Source: Calothrix sp. NIES-2100
GTDB lineage: Bacteria; Cyanobacteriota; Cyanobacteriia; Cyanobacteriales; Nostocaceae
Reading direction: 5' to 3'
Length of the DNA stretch: 64,000 nt
Assembly: GCF_002368195.1 (NCBI RefSeq)
Contig: NZ_AP018178.1
Span: forward strand, 1,558,238 to 1,622,237
Each line of letters starts with the position of its first letter. Position 1 is the stretch's first letter. The notes under the pieces were generated by a model. That model did not search any database, had not been told where the DNA came from, and saw only the letters and a program-made list of their open reading frames with translations. The position numbers and the translations under genes were made by a program. This document shows, piece by piece, positions 35,201 through 43,427 of this stretch.

Positions 35201-35604
35201 AAAGTAATTTCCTCCCTTTCATTGTTAAACACAATAAATTCAATTTGCTGAAGTTTCACCACTGCTTGAATAGATTTTCTTTGAAAGAAAGTCTCAAATA
35301 CTGTATCTCTGATTGCTAGATAAATTTTATAGTTTTTACTAGCTAGTTGTAAAATATCGCGGTATAAAATATATTGACCTAGAGCATTTTCAAAATCTCT
35401 CATGGGAGAAGGACTGATAAAACTCTTGATTTCTACAACTATTTTACGTCCTTCTTGTTCTGCTAATAAGGCTTTTTCTACAAATAAATCAGCATAAAGT
35501 TCTGCATCTTCATACTGCAAAAAATAAGGGTCAGCTATAATTGTCCAGCCATCTTTAATTAAGGCATTTTTAACAGCATCATGGTAAATATCTTTTGCTG
35601 GCAT
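35188..35604 (-). CDS. xisH: XisH-like fdxN-element excision factor (PD-(D/E)XK fold)
   Basis: 138 residues, typical of XisH. MPAKDIYHDAVKNALIKDGW opens the protein; then come an acidic YADLFVEKALLA segment, KIVVEIKSF (the E-x-K of a PD-(D/E)XK nuclease-like core), PSPMRDFENALGQYILYR, and QRKSIQAVV near the end. The putative catalytic D/E-x-K residues are present. Upstream partner of xisI in the same operon. The intact pair lies between two HIP1-rich repeat spacers with toxin-antitoxin cassettes on either side. Confidence 0.88.
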   Translation of the reverse strand: MPAKDIYHDAVKNALIKDGWTIIADPYFLQYEDAELYADLFVEKALLAEQEGRKIVVEIKSFISPSPMRDFENALGQYILYRDILQLASKNYKIYLAIRDTVFETFFQRKSIQAVVKLQQIEFIVFNNEREEITLWIN

Positions 35605-35702
35605 TTCCTTCGTGGTAATATTGGCTAGATATTAAGTTTAGTTATTATAATTATACTCACTGACCAAGAACTTCAATATCCTATGCCCTGAAAATTACAC
35701 TC
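35605..35702. other. 5' flank of xisH
   Basis: Short AT-rich stretch (TTATAATTATACT) that could contain the xisHI promoter. No clear motif and no gene. Confidence 0.35.
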
Positions 35703-35945
35703 CCAAAGAGCGATGTCTACGACGGGCTACGCCTACGCCTTGCAGAACACCTCAAAAAAGCGATCGCCTGTTGTAGAAGTGCGATCGCCTGTTGTGGAAG
35801 TGCGATCGCCTTGTAGAACACCTCAAAAAAAGCGATCGCATCCCACACCCGCAAAATCTCCCAAAATGCGTAGACGCGCAGCGACTTGTCGTTAGACATC
35901 GCTTTGGAAGAATGGAGCGTTAGCGTAGCTTACCGTAGGTATCGC
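35703..35945. repeat. HIP1-rich spacer repeat 2
   Basis: At least four GCGATCGC octamers within AGCGATCGCCTGTTGTAGAA / GTGCGATCGCCTTGTAGAAC words followed by ACCTCAAAA, plus GCGTAGACGCGCAGCGACTT and TCGTTAGACATCGCTTT. Same word order as the other spacers. Open frames across it are artefacts. Confidence 0.8.
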
Positions 35946-35958
35946 TTTATTTAGACAT

Positions 35959-36315
35959 TCAATTCTCAATTTTACGAATCCGAATATTTGTCGGTGTAAT
36001 CACAGTAAAAGCTCCCAGCAACTCGTCAGTATGTTGATTTATTGCACGGGTAACAATGTCTGCTTTGCTGATTGTAGACAATCCTGATAAGCGAGTTAGC
36101 ACAACACCTGAAGCGATACGGCCTAAACGGAACACTAATTCACCAAAATCTTTATCCGATGTCAATAATAGCGCTCCCTCCTGATTAGCCAAGTCCAGCA
36201 CTTCATCATCAGAAATCCCCGGTTCCATTTCGGGAACGTACCAAACGATATGACCATCTTGGCGTAAACGTTCAACTATTTGCCGATCTAGATTCTCGTC
36301 TGCTAGAAAGTTCAA
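35959..36315 (-). CDS. DUF5615 PIN-like toxin
   Basis: 118 residues. MNFLADENLDRQIVERLR gives the first acidic pair, DDEVLDLANQEGALLLTSDKDFGEL the central PIN-like motif, and the C-terminus is TPTNIRIRKIEN. Family knowledge: DUF5615 proteins are PIN-like toxins paired with DUF433 antitoxins. The start overlaps the antitoxin stop by 4 bp. All visible acidic motif residues are kept. A 40-codon remnant of a related toxin lies at 33871. Confidence 0.85.
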   Translation of the reverse strand: MNFLADENLDRQIVERLRQDGHIVWYVPEMEPGISDDEVLDLANQEGALLLTSDKDFGELVFRLGRIASGVVLTRLSGLSTISKADIVTRAINQHTDELLGAFTVITPTNIRIRKIEN

Positions 36316-36557
36316 GAAGCATTCTCAACAATGGGATAAATCACATCATATCGTAAAGCCTCAACCGCAAAGGATAAAGCTGCTTGAATTGACTCGCGCG
36401 TGAGTCGCGGATGTGATTCTAAAATTTGCTCTGGAGTTTCACCAGCAGCTAACTTTTCTAAAATCAACTCAACGGTGATGCGTGTCCCAACAATCACTGG
36501 TTTCCCCATCATTACCTTTGGATCGGATACAACCATTTGTTTAAGCTGCTTTTGCAT
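36312..36557 (-). CDS. DUF433 antitoxin
   Basis: 81 residues. It is recognised by VSDPKVMMGKPVIVGTRITV, then ELILEKLAAGETPEQILESH, PRLTRESIQAALSFA. The fold is a winged-helix-like DNA-binding domain, so autorepression is likely. It is followed by the DUF5615 toxin with a 4-bp overlap: antitoxin first, as is usual. Confidence 0.87.
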   Translation of the reverse strand: MQKQLKQMVVSDPKVMMGKPVIVGTRITVELILEKLAAGETPEQILESHPRLTRESIQAALSFAVEALRYDVIYPIVENAS

Positions 36558-36597
36558 AGTTTTTGCTCTTTGCTTGCTTTTTCTATGATGACACTAC

Positions 36598-36752
36598 CAG
36601 AAGCGATCGCCTGTTGTGCAAGTGCGTCACCGATAGCGTAGCGTTAGCGACGCAGGAGCGTCACAGCCGGTCGTAGACATCGCCTTGTAGAACACCTCAA
36701 AAAAAGCGTAGACACGTAGTGGCTTGTCGTTAGACATCGCTTAAAGCAACGT
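36598..36752. repeat. HIP1-rich spacer repeat 3
   Basis: AAGCGATCGCCTGTTGTGCAA, GTAGAACACCTCAAAAAAAG and CTTGTCGTTAGACATCGCTT words as in the other spacers, with an extra GCGTAGCGTTAGCGACGC palindrome. Lies between the DUF433/DUF5615 and DUF6888/DUF6887-like cassettes. Confidence 0.78.
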
Positions 36753-36839
36753 TAAACTGCCGTAGTTGTCCGTAGATTTAACTTGATCGGGTATGCTGTG
36801 GTTTGGTTATTGTTTATATATTATTGTAGGGAAATGGTG

Positions 36840-37013
36840 ATGCCTACCACAGAACAGGTGCTGAAATGTTTTCAGCTGTGCTGCGACCTTACCAGCAAGT
36901 ACTGCTCTATTGACCTAGTAACTATGGATAAGCGCACTGGAAACGTAATTATTCTGGCAAAAGAGGAAATTAATCTTGAGATTAAGCCTACTGGAGAATG
37001 GGAGTTTGTATGA
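36840..37013 (+). CDS. Small DUF6888-like protein
   Basis: 57 residues from the ATG at 36840, preceded by TAGGG; an ATG at 36834 adds two residues. MPTTEQVLKCFQLCCDLTSK, then IDLVTMDKRTGNVIILA and an E-L-KP end resemble the DUF6888 proteins found in cyanobacteria beside DUF6887. Function unknown; the pair behaves like a small toxin-antitoxin-type or mobile cassette. The stop overlaps the next start (ATGA). Family name from memory of motif pattern, moderate certainty. Confidence 0.62.
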   Translation: MPTTEQVLKCFQLCCDLTSKYCSIDLVTMDKRTGNVIILAKEEINLEIKPTGEWEFV

Positions 37014-37216
37014 GTGTCAAACCAGACTTTGCTACCATGACCACAATTGAACTTCGAGCCTATGTCCTAGAACACCGAGATGATGAGGAAGCCTTACATG
37101 CTTACCTCGACAAGCTACACGTCGAGAAACCAAGCTCACGGGTATATCAACCTGAAGAAGACGTAGCTGAAGCGATCGCAGAATACTTGAAAGATAAAAG
37201 ACGCAAGGAAATATAA
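37010..37216 (+). CDS. Small DUF6887-like protein
   Basis: 68 residues from the ATG at 37010, which overlaps the upstream stop by 4 bp and has GGAG 5 nt before it. MSVKPDFATMTTIELRAYVL, EHRDDEEALHAYLDKL and an acidic/basic helical tail (VAEAIAEYLKDKRRKE) are typical of DUF6887. Translationally coupled to the DUF6888-like gene. No catalytic motif is visible. Role unknown. Confidence 0.65.
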   Translation: MSVKPDFATMTTIELRAYVLEHRDDEEALHAYLDKLHVEKPSSRVYQPEEDVAEAIAEYLKDKRRKEI

Positions 37217-37405
37217 TCAAAGCGATCGCCTGTTGTAGAAGAGCGATCGCCTTGCAGAACACCTCAAACATAAAGCGATCGCCTGTTGTGGGAGTGTGAT
37301 CGCTTTGCAGAATACCTCAACAGAAAAGCGATCGCCTGTTGTGGGAGTGCGATCGCCTTGCATCATACCTCAAAAATCAAGCGATCGCCTGTTGTGGAAG
37401 AGTGA
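37217..37405. repeat. HIP1-rich spacer repeat 4
   Basis: Three to four near-perfect tandem copies of a ~52-bp unit: AAGCGATCGCCTGTTGTGGG, AGTGCGATCGCCTTGCA, then AACACCTCAAA. It begins at the stop of the DUF6887-like gene and ends at GGAAGAGTGAGC. The most regular copy of the island spacer; could form a long hairpin-rich transcript. Confidence 0.85.
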
Positions 37406-37555
37406 GCGAGCAACTGTCATGGGGTATATTTTCTGCGTTCCAGCCGAGAATTTAGGAGTCTAATGGCAAAATTGAGCAGCGATAAACAGTCTTTGTAACT
37501 GCGCCAAATACTTTCATCAGTTCCTATATATTGTTAGGTTATGCTTATCACTAAG
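37406..37555. other. Short gene-free gap
   Basis: Separates convergent genes (plus-strand DUF6887-like and minus-strand membrane protein). No clear terminator hairpin with a T tract. Confidence 0.3.
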
Positions 37556-38155
37556 CTATTGCGAAGATACCCAGCCTTTGATAATGGCCTTAATAATATT
37601 TATGTAGTGACTGTCCAGCGAATTCTCGATAGCGACTTCGCCACCAGATTTCAAAGCGCTGACCACACGAGACTTTAAATCAGGCTCAGCTTCATCATTG
37701 ACATATGCAACTTTTTCAGCTTCAGTAGCACTAGGGTTGGATTGTTCTAATTGTTGTAGAAGTTCTTGGATTTCAGCAGCAGCTTCGGCAAGAGTCTGTC
37801 TTTTATCAGATCCATAGTTAATATTGCCATCTACTACATAATTGCCGTCTTGGATACTAACCCGCCTATCAATCCCGTCGATATAAGAACCTCCATTTTG
37901 GATAATAATCTGCTTAAATTCATTTACAAAAGACGATTGTGTGTTGGCTATAGCTTTTTTGAAGGCATCAAGAGTAGCAATTGTAATCAGTCCTAAAACA
38001 ATCACTAAAGCCTGCTGTAACTCAGCAGTCATATCAACTATGACTATAATTAAAATTATTGATATCAAAATTATTGAGAGATAAACTGAAATAAAAACTT
38101 GAAGTCGCTTTTCTAATTTAAATGCATTTATTAAATCGAACTTAGGGTCTTGCAT
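37556..38155 (-). CDS. Two-helix membrane protein with a cyanobacterial C-terminal helical domain
   Basis: 199 residues from the ATG at 38155, chosen because AAGGAG lies 7 nt upstream; an ATG at 38188 would overlap the upstream gene more and has no such site. Two hydrophobic segments (~20-40 SVYLSIILISIILIIVIV and ~48-66 QALVIVLGLITIATL) are followed by an Asn/Gly-rich turn region (VSIQDGNYVVDGNINYG). The C-terminal domain (AEAAAEIQELLQQLEQSNPS, SRVVSALKSGGEVAIENSL, IIKGWVSS) is one I know from the ends of many cyanobacterial multidomain proteins. Overlaps the upstream gene by 14 bp. Function unknown; a two-gene membrane module. Confidence 0.75.
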   Translation of the reverse strand: MQDPKFDLINAFKLEKRLQVFISVYLSIILISIILIIVIVDMTAELQQALVIVLGLITIATLDAFKKAIANTQSSFVNEFKQIIIQNGGSYIDGIDRRVSIQDGNYVVDGNINYGSDKRQTLAEAAAEIQELLQQLEQSNPSATEAEKVAYVNDEAEPDLKSRVVSALKSGGEVAIENSLDSHYINIIKAIIKGWVSSQ

Positions 38156-38669
38156 CTCTAGACTCCTTAGATTTATTTTCTTGTTCATTTTCTATAGACA
38201 GGAGTTCATCCGAGTCTTTTGTAAAGCCCTTCAATCCATCTAAAAACCCACTTATTTCTCCCAAAGAATAGCCTAGCGGTTTAGCTAAACCTAAAATCAA
38301 GAATAATAACCCAGCTAAAGGAACAGTTTGTAAAAAATAAATTCCAACACCTATTGAGACAACACTAGCTACAACTTGCTGACTACGGTGGAAAAGTGCT
38401 TTTTGTTTTGCTTCTTGAAGTTGGATCTCTGCTGATTTTTGTGCATAGTCTAATCTTCTAGCTTCTAGGTCTAATTCTTGAACTTTCTGCCTTAGAGAAA
38501 TAAGCTTTTCACACTCCTCTACTGTTCTTGCTTCTATAAAGCGATCACTTAAAGCGTCTTTGTAGACTTGGATATCAGACTGATTTTCCCGTCTTGCAAG
38601 TAATCCACTTTGAGGTTGATCGCGCAGTAGAGTGATTTTTCTTTGTTGTTCCAGCCCCGCTTCCTCCAT
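38142..38669 (-). CDS. Coiled-coil protein with two membrane segments
   Basis: 175 residues, family not recognised. The N-terminus is basic/polar (QQRKITLLRDQPQSG). A long charged helix at ~45-95 (ARTVEECEKLISLRQKVQEL, DYAQKSAEIQLQEAKQK) is a likely coiled coil. Two hydrophobic segments at ~100-115 (QVVASVVSIGVGIYFL) and ~118-135 (VPLAGLLFLILGLAKPLG) are followed by an acidic tail. First gene of a two-gene operon with the 199-residue membrane protein (14-bp overlap). The pair may act together at the inner or thylakoid membrane; no function can be assigned. Confidence 0.72.
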   Translation of the reverse strand: MEEAGLEQQRKITLLRDQPQSGLLARRENQSDIQVYKDALSDRFIEARTVEECEKLISLRQKVQELDLEARRLDYAQKSAEIQLQEAKQKALFHRSQQVVASVVSIGVGIYFLQTVPLAGLLFLILGLAKPLGYSLGEISGFLDGLKGFTKDSDELLSIENEQENKSKESRDARP

Positions 38670-38926
38670 TTTCTACCTCTGCTTTGGTAAGCTGCCATTG
38701 TTTGTAAAATAGCATCGTACAACTTGATGTTGAACACTAACAAATAACCTTCAACTACCTATCCAATCGATAATTCAGGCAAATTAACTTTTAATTATAC
38801 TAAAATATAGTGTATAATTATTGACTTATTTATTAAAAAAATATAAGTATCATTCTAAAAACCAGGTAAACAGTTAGAGAATAGCTTCCGCTAAGCTAGC
38901 TTCTTTTTTATATATATGAAATGTCA
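38670..38926. other. AT-rich gene-free gap
   Basis: Upstream of the coiled-coil gene and downstream of chlH. Contains TATACTAAAATATAGTGTATA (38796-38816), an AT-rich palindrome that may hold the promoter. No gene. Confidence 0.4.
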
Positions 38927-38969
38927 AATAACATTAAAGGCACGGTAATACCGTGCCTTTAATGTTATT
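38927..38969. terminator. Perfect 21-bp-arm hairpin 14 nt after chlH
   Basis: Positions 38927-38947 are exactly complementary to 38949-38969 around a single central base; the core is GGCACGGTA/TACCGTGCC with AT-rich outer arms. It ends 14 nt beyond the chlH stop. The AATAACATT/AATGTTATT outer arms give U-rich flanks in both directions, so it can serve as a terminator or 3' stabiliser for chlH. Confidence 0.75.
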
Positions 38970-38983
38970 GGTTATGTATTCAC

Positions 38984-41900
38984 CTACTCAATCCCTTCAA
39001 TCCGGTCTTCAACTTCTTGGTATAACTCGCGGAGGCGATCTAAATTCTCCTCGCTAGTCTCCCAATAACCGCGTCCATTCACTTCCAACAAAGTTGATAC
39101 AACCTTGCGGAAAGAATGGGGATTAAGATTCATCAACCGTTTTTGCATTTCTTCATCTTTGATGAAGGTTTCATTGGTATCTTCGTAAATCCAGTTATCC
39201 ACAGCGCCGGCTGTTGCACTCCAACCCATTGTGTTTACCAACCGCTTGGAGAGTTCGCGCACACCTTCGTAACCGTGAGATAGCATTCCCTCGTACCATT
39301 TGGGATTTAATAATTTAGTACGAGCATCTAAGCGCACGGTTTCTGATAATGTCCGTACCTGGGCATTAGCTGTGGTGGTATCTGCAATATAAGATGCTGG
39401 TGTTTTACCATCACCCCGCAGGCTTGCTACTAACTTAGTAGGATCTGAGTCGAAGTAGTGGGAAACATCGGTTAAGCTAATCTCCGAAGAATCGAGATTT
39501 TGGAAAGTCGCATCCGCAGTTTTCAAAGTGCTTTCAAAAATCTTGCGGGATTCGTCCATCATTCCGGGGTTATCGGAATTGAAAGCGAAGGATTTCCGGT
39601 TGAGGTACATTTCCTGTAATTCGGCTTCGCTGTCCCAGGTGCTGTTTTCCACCGCCAAGTTGATATTTGACGAGTAGGAACCAGAAGCATTGGAGAAGAC
39701 GCGAGTTGCTGCTTGACGGAGATTAATTCCCATGTCCTCAGCTTGTTGCAAAGCGTGTTTGCGGACAAAGTTCATTTCTAAAGGTTCGTCAGCCTCAGCC
39801 GCCATTTTCACGCCCTGATCTAACAGGTTCATTTGGTTGATGAACAAGTCGCGGAATACACCAGAACAGTTGATGACAACATCAATTCTCGGTCTACCCA
39901 ACTCTTCTAAAGATATTAACTCTAACTTGTTCACTCTTCCCAAAGCATCGGGAACGGGGCGTACACCCACCATCCACATGATTTGCGCCAGTGATTCCCC
40001 GTAGGTTTTGATGTTATCGGTTCCCCAAAGCACACAAGCAATAGTTTCCGGCCATTTACCGTCATTTTCAGCTTTGTTTCTTGCCAACAGCCGATCCACA
40101 ACTATTTTCGCTGATTGTACAGCCGCAGTTGTGGGAATGGATTGGGGATCTAAGGCGTGAATGTTCTTACCTGTGGGTAATACATCCGGGTTGCGGATGG
40201 GATCGCCACCGGGGCCAGGTAGGATGTATTCGCCTTCTAAGCCTTTGAGTAATCCACCGAGTTCGTTATCTGCACAAACTTGCTGCAAACAGAATTCCAA
40301 ATACTCAAATAGTGGCTTTAAGGCGGCGTTATCAATTTTGGTATAGCCTGCTTGATGCAATGCTTCTACCCAAGGTTCTTTTTTACCCATGTTGAAGAAA
40401 TTCAACCGGGAAACTAGGGAAACTCGCCCTTCAGCGTCGGTTTGCTCTTTCACAAGGGCGCTAACAGCGGCGCGGGTGGCTAAGGTGATGTCTTGCAGTA
40501 GCTGGACATCTTCTAAAATACCTCGGTCATTATTTTGGTAAATATCGTCAATGTTACGCCCAATGCTGTTGGCGATAATTCCCGGTAAGCCTTGAAGTCC
40601 TTCTTCTTGACGATCTAGGCTAGCAATGTTGACGAGAGTGGCGATCGCTTCTTCGGCTGTTGGTGGTTTACCAATAATATGCAATCCACAAGGCAATAAC
40701 CTAGATTCAATTTCCATCAGCTTGCGGTACACGCTGCCAACAATATTATCCCGTTCATCTTCGGTCATATCCTTGGCATCAGTTTCTGGCAAGTTGATAT
40801 CCTTGTCCAGGTTCACCATCCGGCATTTATCCATGATGGAGTTAACAATGGGGATACCGCGTCCTGTATCTTTCAGGGTTTGGTAAGAAGCAATCAACTC
40901 GCTGAGTTCTTTCAAACCCTTGTATAAACCAGCATTCTCAGCCGGGGGTGTCAGGTAAGAAATTGTTTCAGCATAGCTCCGGCGCTTGGCAATTGTCGCT
41001 TCGCTGGGGTTATTGGCTGCGTAATAATACAGGTTAGGAATTGTGCCAATTAGTTGGTCTGGGTAACAATCACCAGACATCCCCATCTGCTTACCGGGCA
41101 TAAATTCCAGAGAACCGTGAGTACCGAAGTGTAACACGGCATCAGCTGCCCAAACTTGCTCTAGGTAGGTGTAGTAAGCTGCAAAACCGTGGTGAGGACT
41201 AGCGGAACGGGAGAATAACAACCGCATCGGATCGCCTTCGTAACCAAAGGTAGGCTGAACACCGATAAACACATTACCGAAATGCTTACCATAAATCAGC
41301 AGGTTTTGCCCATCGCTGTTGAGATGTCCGGGAGGTGGGCCCCAGTTTTCTTCTAAGCGTTGAGAGTAAGGTGTCAGTGTTTCATATTCTGGCACTGACA
41401 TTTTATAGGCGATGTTAAGTTCCGGGCTAGCGTACTGTGCTTGAGCATCGTGGATGACTTCTTGCATCAGCGCTTCGGCTGATTCCGGTAATTCCGGTAA
41501 ATCATAGCCGTTATTCTTGAGGGCTTTCATCACCTCGTAAATGGAACCGAACACATCCAAGTAAGCAGCAGTACCCACATTCCCCTTATCGGGTGGGAAG
41601 CTGAAAACAGTAATGGCAACTTTTTTATCCAGCTTGGGTTTGCGGCGGAGATTAGCCCATTTTAAAGCGCGTTTGGCGACAACTTCCACACGGTCTTGGA
41701 GTGCGATCGCTCTGCCGGTAGTACCATCTCTACCTGATAAAATTATCGGTTCAATTGCTCCATCCAATTCCGGTATGGCAATTTGCAAAGCTACTTGAAT
41801 TGGATGTAACCCCAAATCGCTATCCATCCACTCTTCTGTGGTTTGGAATACTAAGGGTAACGCTACCATGTAAGGGCGATTTAACCGCTTGAGTGCGTCA

Positions 41901-42970
41901 ATGGCTTTGGGATGATCTTGTCTAGCCGGGCCGCCTACCAAAGCAAACCCAGTCAAAGAAATTACCGCATCTACTAAGGGTGTGTTGGTAGTTGGTTCAT
42001 AAAAGTAGGCATCCACAGGCTTGGAGAAATCCAAACCCCCGGCAAATACTGGTAGTACTTTGGCTCCGAGTGATTCTAACTCCTGGACGATCGCCACATA
42101 GTGGGCATCGTCGCCTGTAACTAGGTGAGTACGTTGCAATACCAACCCAACACAGGGAGCTAAAGGATCTTTGAGATCCTTGGAGATATCCTTCCGGGTT
42201 GTGTACCAATTGAGGTATTCTCTCACATCTTCAAACATATTTGGAGCCAGGGGATGCCAAATTCCCAAATCGGGATACACCACGGGCGCTTGATATGTCG
42301 TAGATGGTAGATTTGCTTTTTCTACACCTTTTAATACGTATTTATCAGTCAGCATCAGCAAGAAGTTTTCCAGGTTTTCTGGTGAACCCCCTAGCCAATA
42401 CTGAAAACTCAGCATGAAATTTCGAGCATCTTGTGCTTTGTCCATTGGCAGAAACTTCAGCACCTGTGGCAGAGTTCGCAGCAGTTTCAACATCCCATCT
42501 TGGAAGCCTGCACCGGATTTTTCCTTGCGCTTCCGCATAAATTGCGCGATCGCACTCTTGGATTGCCCCAATTGTGCCAAAGAAAAGCTGCCCATTTTGT
42601 TCAGGCGCATTACTTCCGGCATTGAGGGGAAGACAACAGCCACATCTAAGCGATCGCGGTATGGTTCTACGGCCGTTACTACTTTCTGTGCTAAGTCTTC
42701 AATGAAAATCAGAGAGGCAATAAATATATTCGCACTCTCCATATCCCGCTTGAACTCCTCGTAGTTCTCTGAATCTCGGAGTTCCTCAATTAAGTACCCG
42801 CTGATTTCAATCGCCAGATTGGGATGGTTAGCGTTAATGGTGCGAACAGCTTGCGACAATGCACTCTGGTACTGGGACTCAAGCACGACATAGACCACCT
42901 TGATTAAATTACGTCCGCGTAAATTATCAGGCGCAATATGTCTGATGGTGGACTTGACGTGGGTGAACAT
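38984..42970 (-). CDS. chlH: Magnesium chelatase subunit H
   Basis: 1328 residues, the expected length of cyanobacterial ChlH. It binds protoporphyrin IX and is the catalytic subunit of the ChlH/ChlI/ChlD complex that inserts Mg2+ at the first committed step of chlorophyll synthesis, with a heavy ATP demand. The N-terminal VYVVLESQYQSALSQAV domain, the central GTAAYLDVFGSIYEVMKAL, HFGTHGSLEFMPGKQMGMSG and the C-terminal cobaltochelatase-like CVLWGTDNIKTYGESLAQI, RPRIDVVINCSGVFRDLF are all present. Translation starts behind AAAGGAG. A 457-bp leader precedes it, and a perfect hairpin follows the stop. ChlI and ChlD are not in this window. CobN is the only close alternative and is excluded by length and the N-terminal match. 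Confidence 0.97.
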   Translation of the reverse strand: MFTHVKSTIRHIAPDNLRGRNLIKVVYVVLESQYQSALSQAVRTINANHPNLAIEISGYLIEELRDSENYEEFKRDMESANIFIASLIFIEDLAQKVVTAVEPYRDRLDVAVVFPSMPEVMRLNKMGSFSLAQLGQSKSAIAQFMRKRKEKSGAGFQDGMLKLLRTLPQVLKFLPMDKAQDARNFMLSFQYWLGGSPENLENFLLMLTDKYVLKGVEKANLPSTTYQAPVVYPDLGIWHPLAPNMFEDVREYLNWYTTRKDISKDLKDPLAPCVGLVLQRTHLVTGDDAHYVAIVQELESLGAKVLPVFAGGLDFSKPVDAYFYEPTTNTPLVDAVISLTGFALVGGPARQDHPKAIDALKRLNRPYMVALPLVFQTTEEWMDSDLGLHPIQVALQIAIPELDGAIEPIILSGRDGTTGRAIALQDRVEVVAKRALKWANLRRKPKLDKKVAITVFSFPPDKGNVGTAAYLDVFGSIYEVMKALKNNGYDLPELPESAEALMQEVIHDAQAQYASPELNIAYKMSVPEYETLTPYSQRLEENWGPPPGHLNSDGQNLLIYGKHFGNVFIGVQPTFGYEGDPMRLLFSRSASPHHGFAAYYTYLEQVWAADAVLHFGTHGSLEFMPGKQMGMSGDCYPDQLIGTIPNLYYYAANNPSEATIAKRRSYAETISYLTPPAENAGLYKGLKELSELIASYQTLKDTGRGIPIVNSIMDKCRMVNLDKDINLPETDAKDMTEDERDNIVGSVYRKLMEIESRLLPCGLHIIGKPPTAEEAIATLVNIASLDRQEEGLQGLPGIIANSIGRNIDDIYQNNDRGILEDVQLLQDITLATRAAVSALVKEQTDAEGRVSLVSRLNFFNMGKKEPWVEALHQAGYTKIDNAALKPLFEYLEFCLQQVCADNELGGLLKGLEGEYILPGPGGDPIRNPDVLPTGKNIHALDPQSIPTTAAVQSAKIVVDRLLARNKAENDGKWPETIACVLWGTDNIKTYGESLAQIMWMVGVRPVPDALGRVNKLELISLEELGRPRIDVVINCSGVFRDLFINQMNLLDQGVKMAAEADEPLEMNFVRKHALQQAEDMGINLRQAATRVFSNASGSYSSNINLAVENSTWDSEAELQEMYLNRKSFAFNSDNPGMMDESRKIFESTLKTADATFQNLDSSEISLTDVSHYFDSDPTKLVASLRGDGKTPASYIADTTTANAQVRTLSETVRLDARTKLLNPKWYEGMLSHGYEGVRELSKRLVNTMGWSATAGAVDNWIYEDTNETFIKDEEMQKRLMNLNPHSFRKVVSTLLEVNGRGYWETSEENLDRLRELYQEVEDRIEGIE

Positions 42971-43427
42971 GCAGATAAGCTCCTTTGATGCGCGTTCTCT
43001 ACTAGAAGTTCATCACGGCTGATGCTGCCGTTCGTAACTTCAACTAAAATTTTTAGGAATATGAATTTTTTTTATCAGAAAATGCCTACCAAATGGTCAT
43101 TTTGTCGTCTAACTGACACAAATCGATAAACATAATGACATATTTCTTTGCAGATATTGCTTTTTATTGAGAGTATTTGCTACACTGATTGTTAAAAAAT
43201 GTAAAGCAAATACCGAGCGGCAGTTTTTATTGCGCTTCCCATCTGCCAATTTAGTTGTCAGTTGTCATCAGGGTCGAAGTGTGGGTGCAGTTTTTATTTT
43301 GTAGTTTAGATATTTACTATTTAACCATAAAGCGATATTAATGAAAAAGTCCATCCACGTTCATTGAGTTTTTGGGCATGGGGCATAGGGCATGGGGAAG
43401 AAATTACCGTGTCCGCCGACAAAATAT
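42971..43427. other. Leader of chlH
   Basis: 457 bp without a gene. It should carry the chlH promoter; reading the minus strand there are AT-rich blocks around 43050-43170 but no clear consensus pair. The segment 43370-43400 (GGGCATGGGGCATAGGGCAT) is a short tandem repeat seen widely in such genomes. Confidence 0.45.

Noticed and set aside
38927..38969. Attachment site or inverted-repeat end of a mobile element at the chlH 3' end
   Set aside because: No second copy of the full palindrome, integrase or duplication was seen in the window. A transcript 3' hairpin is simpler.
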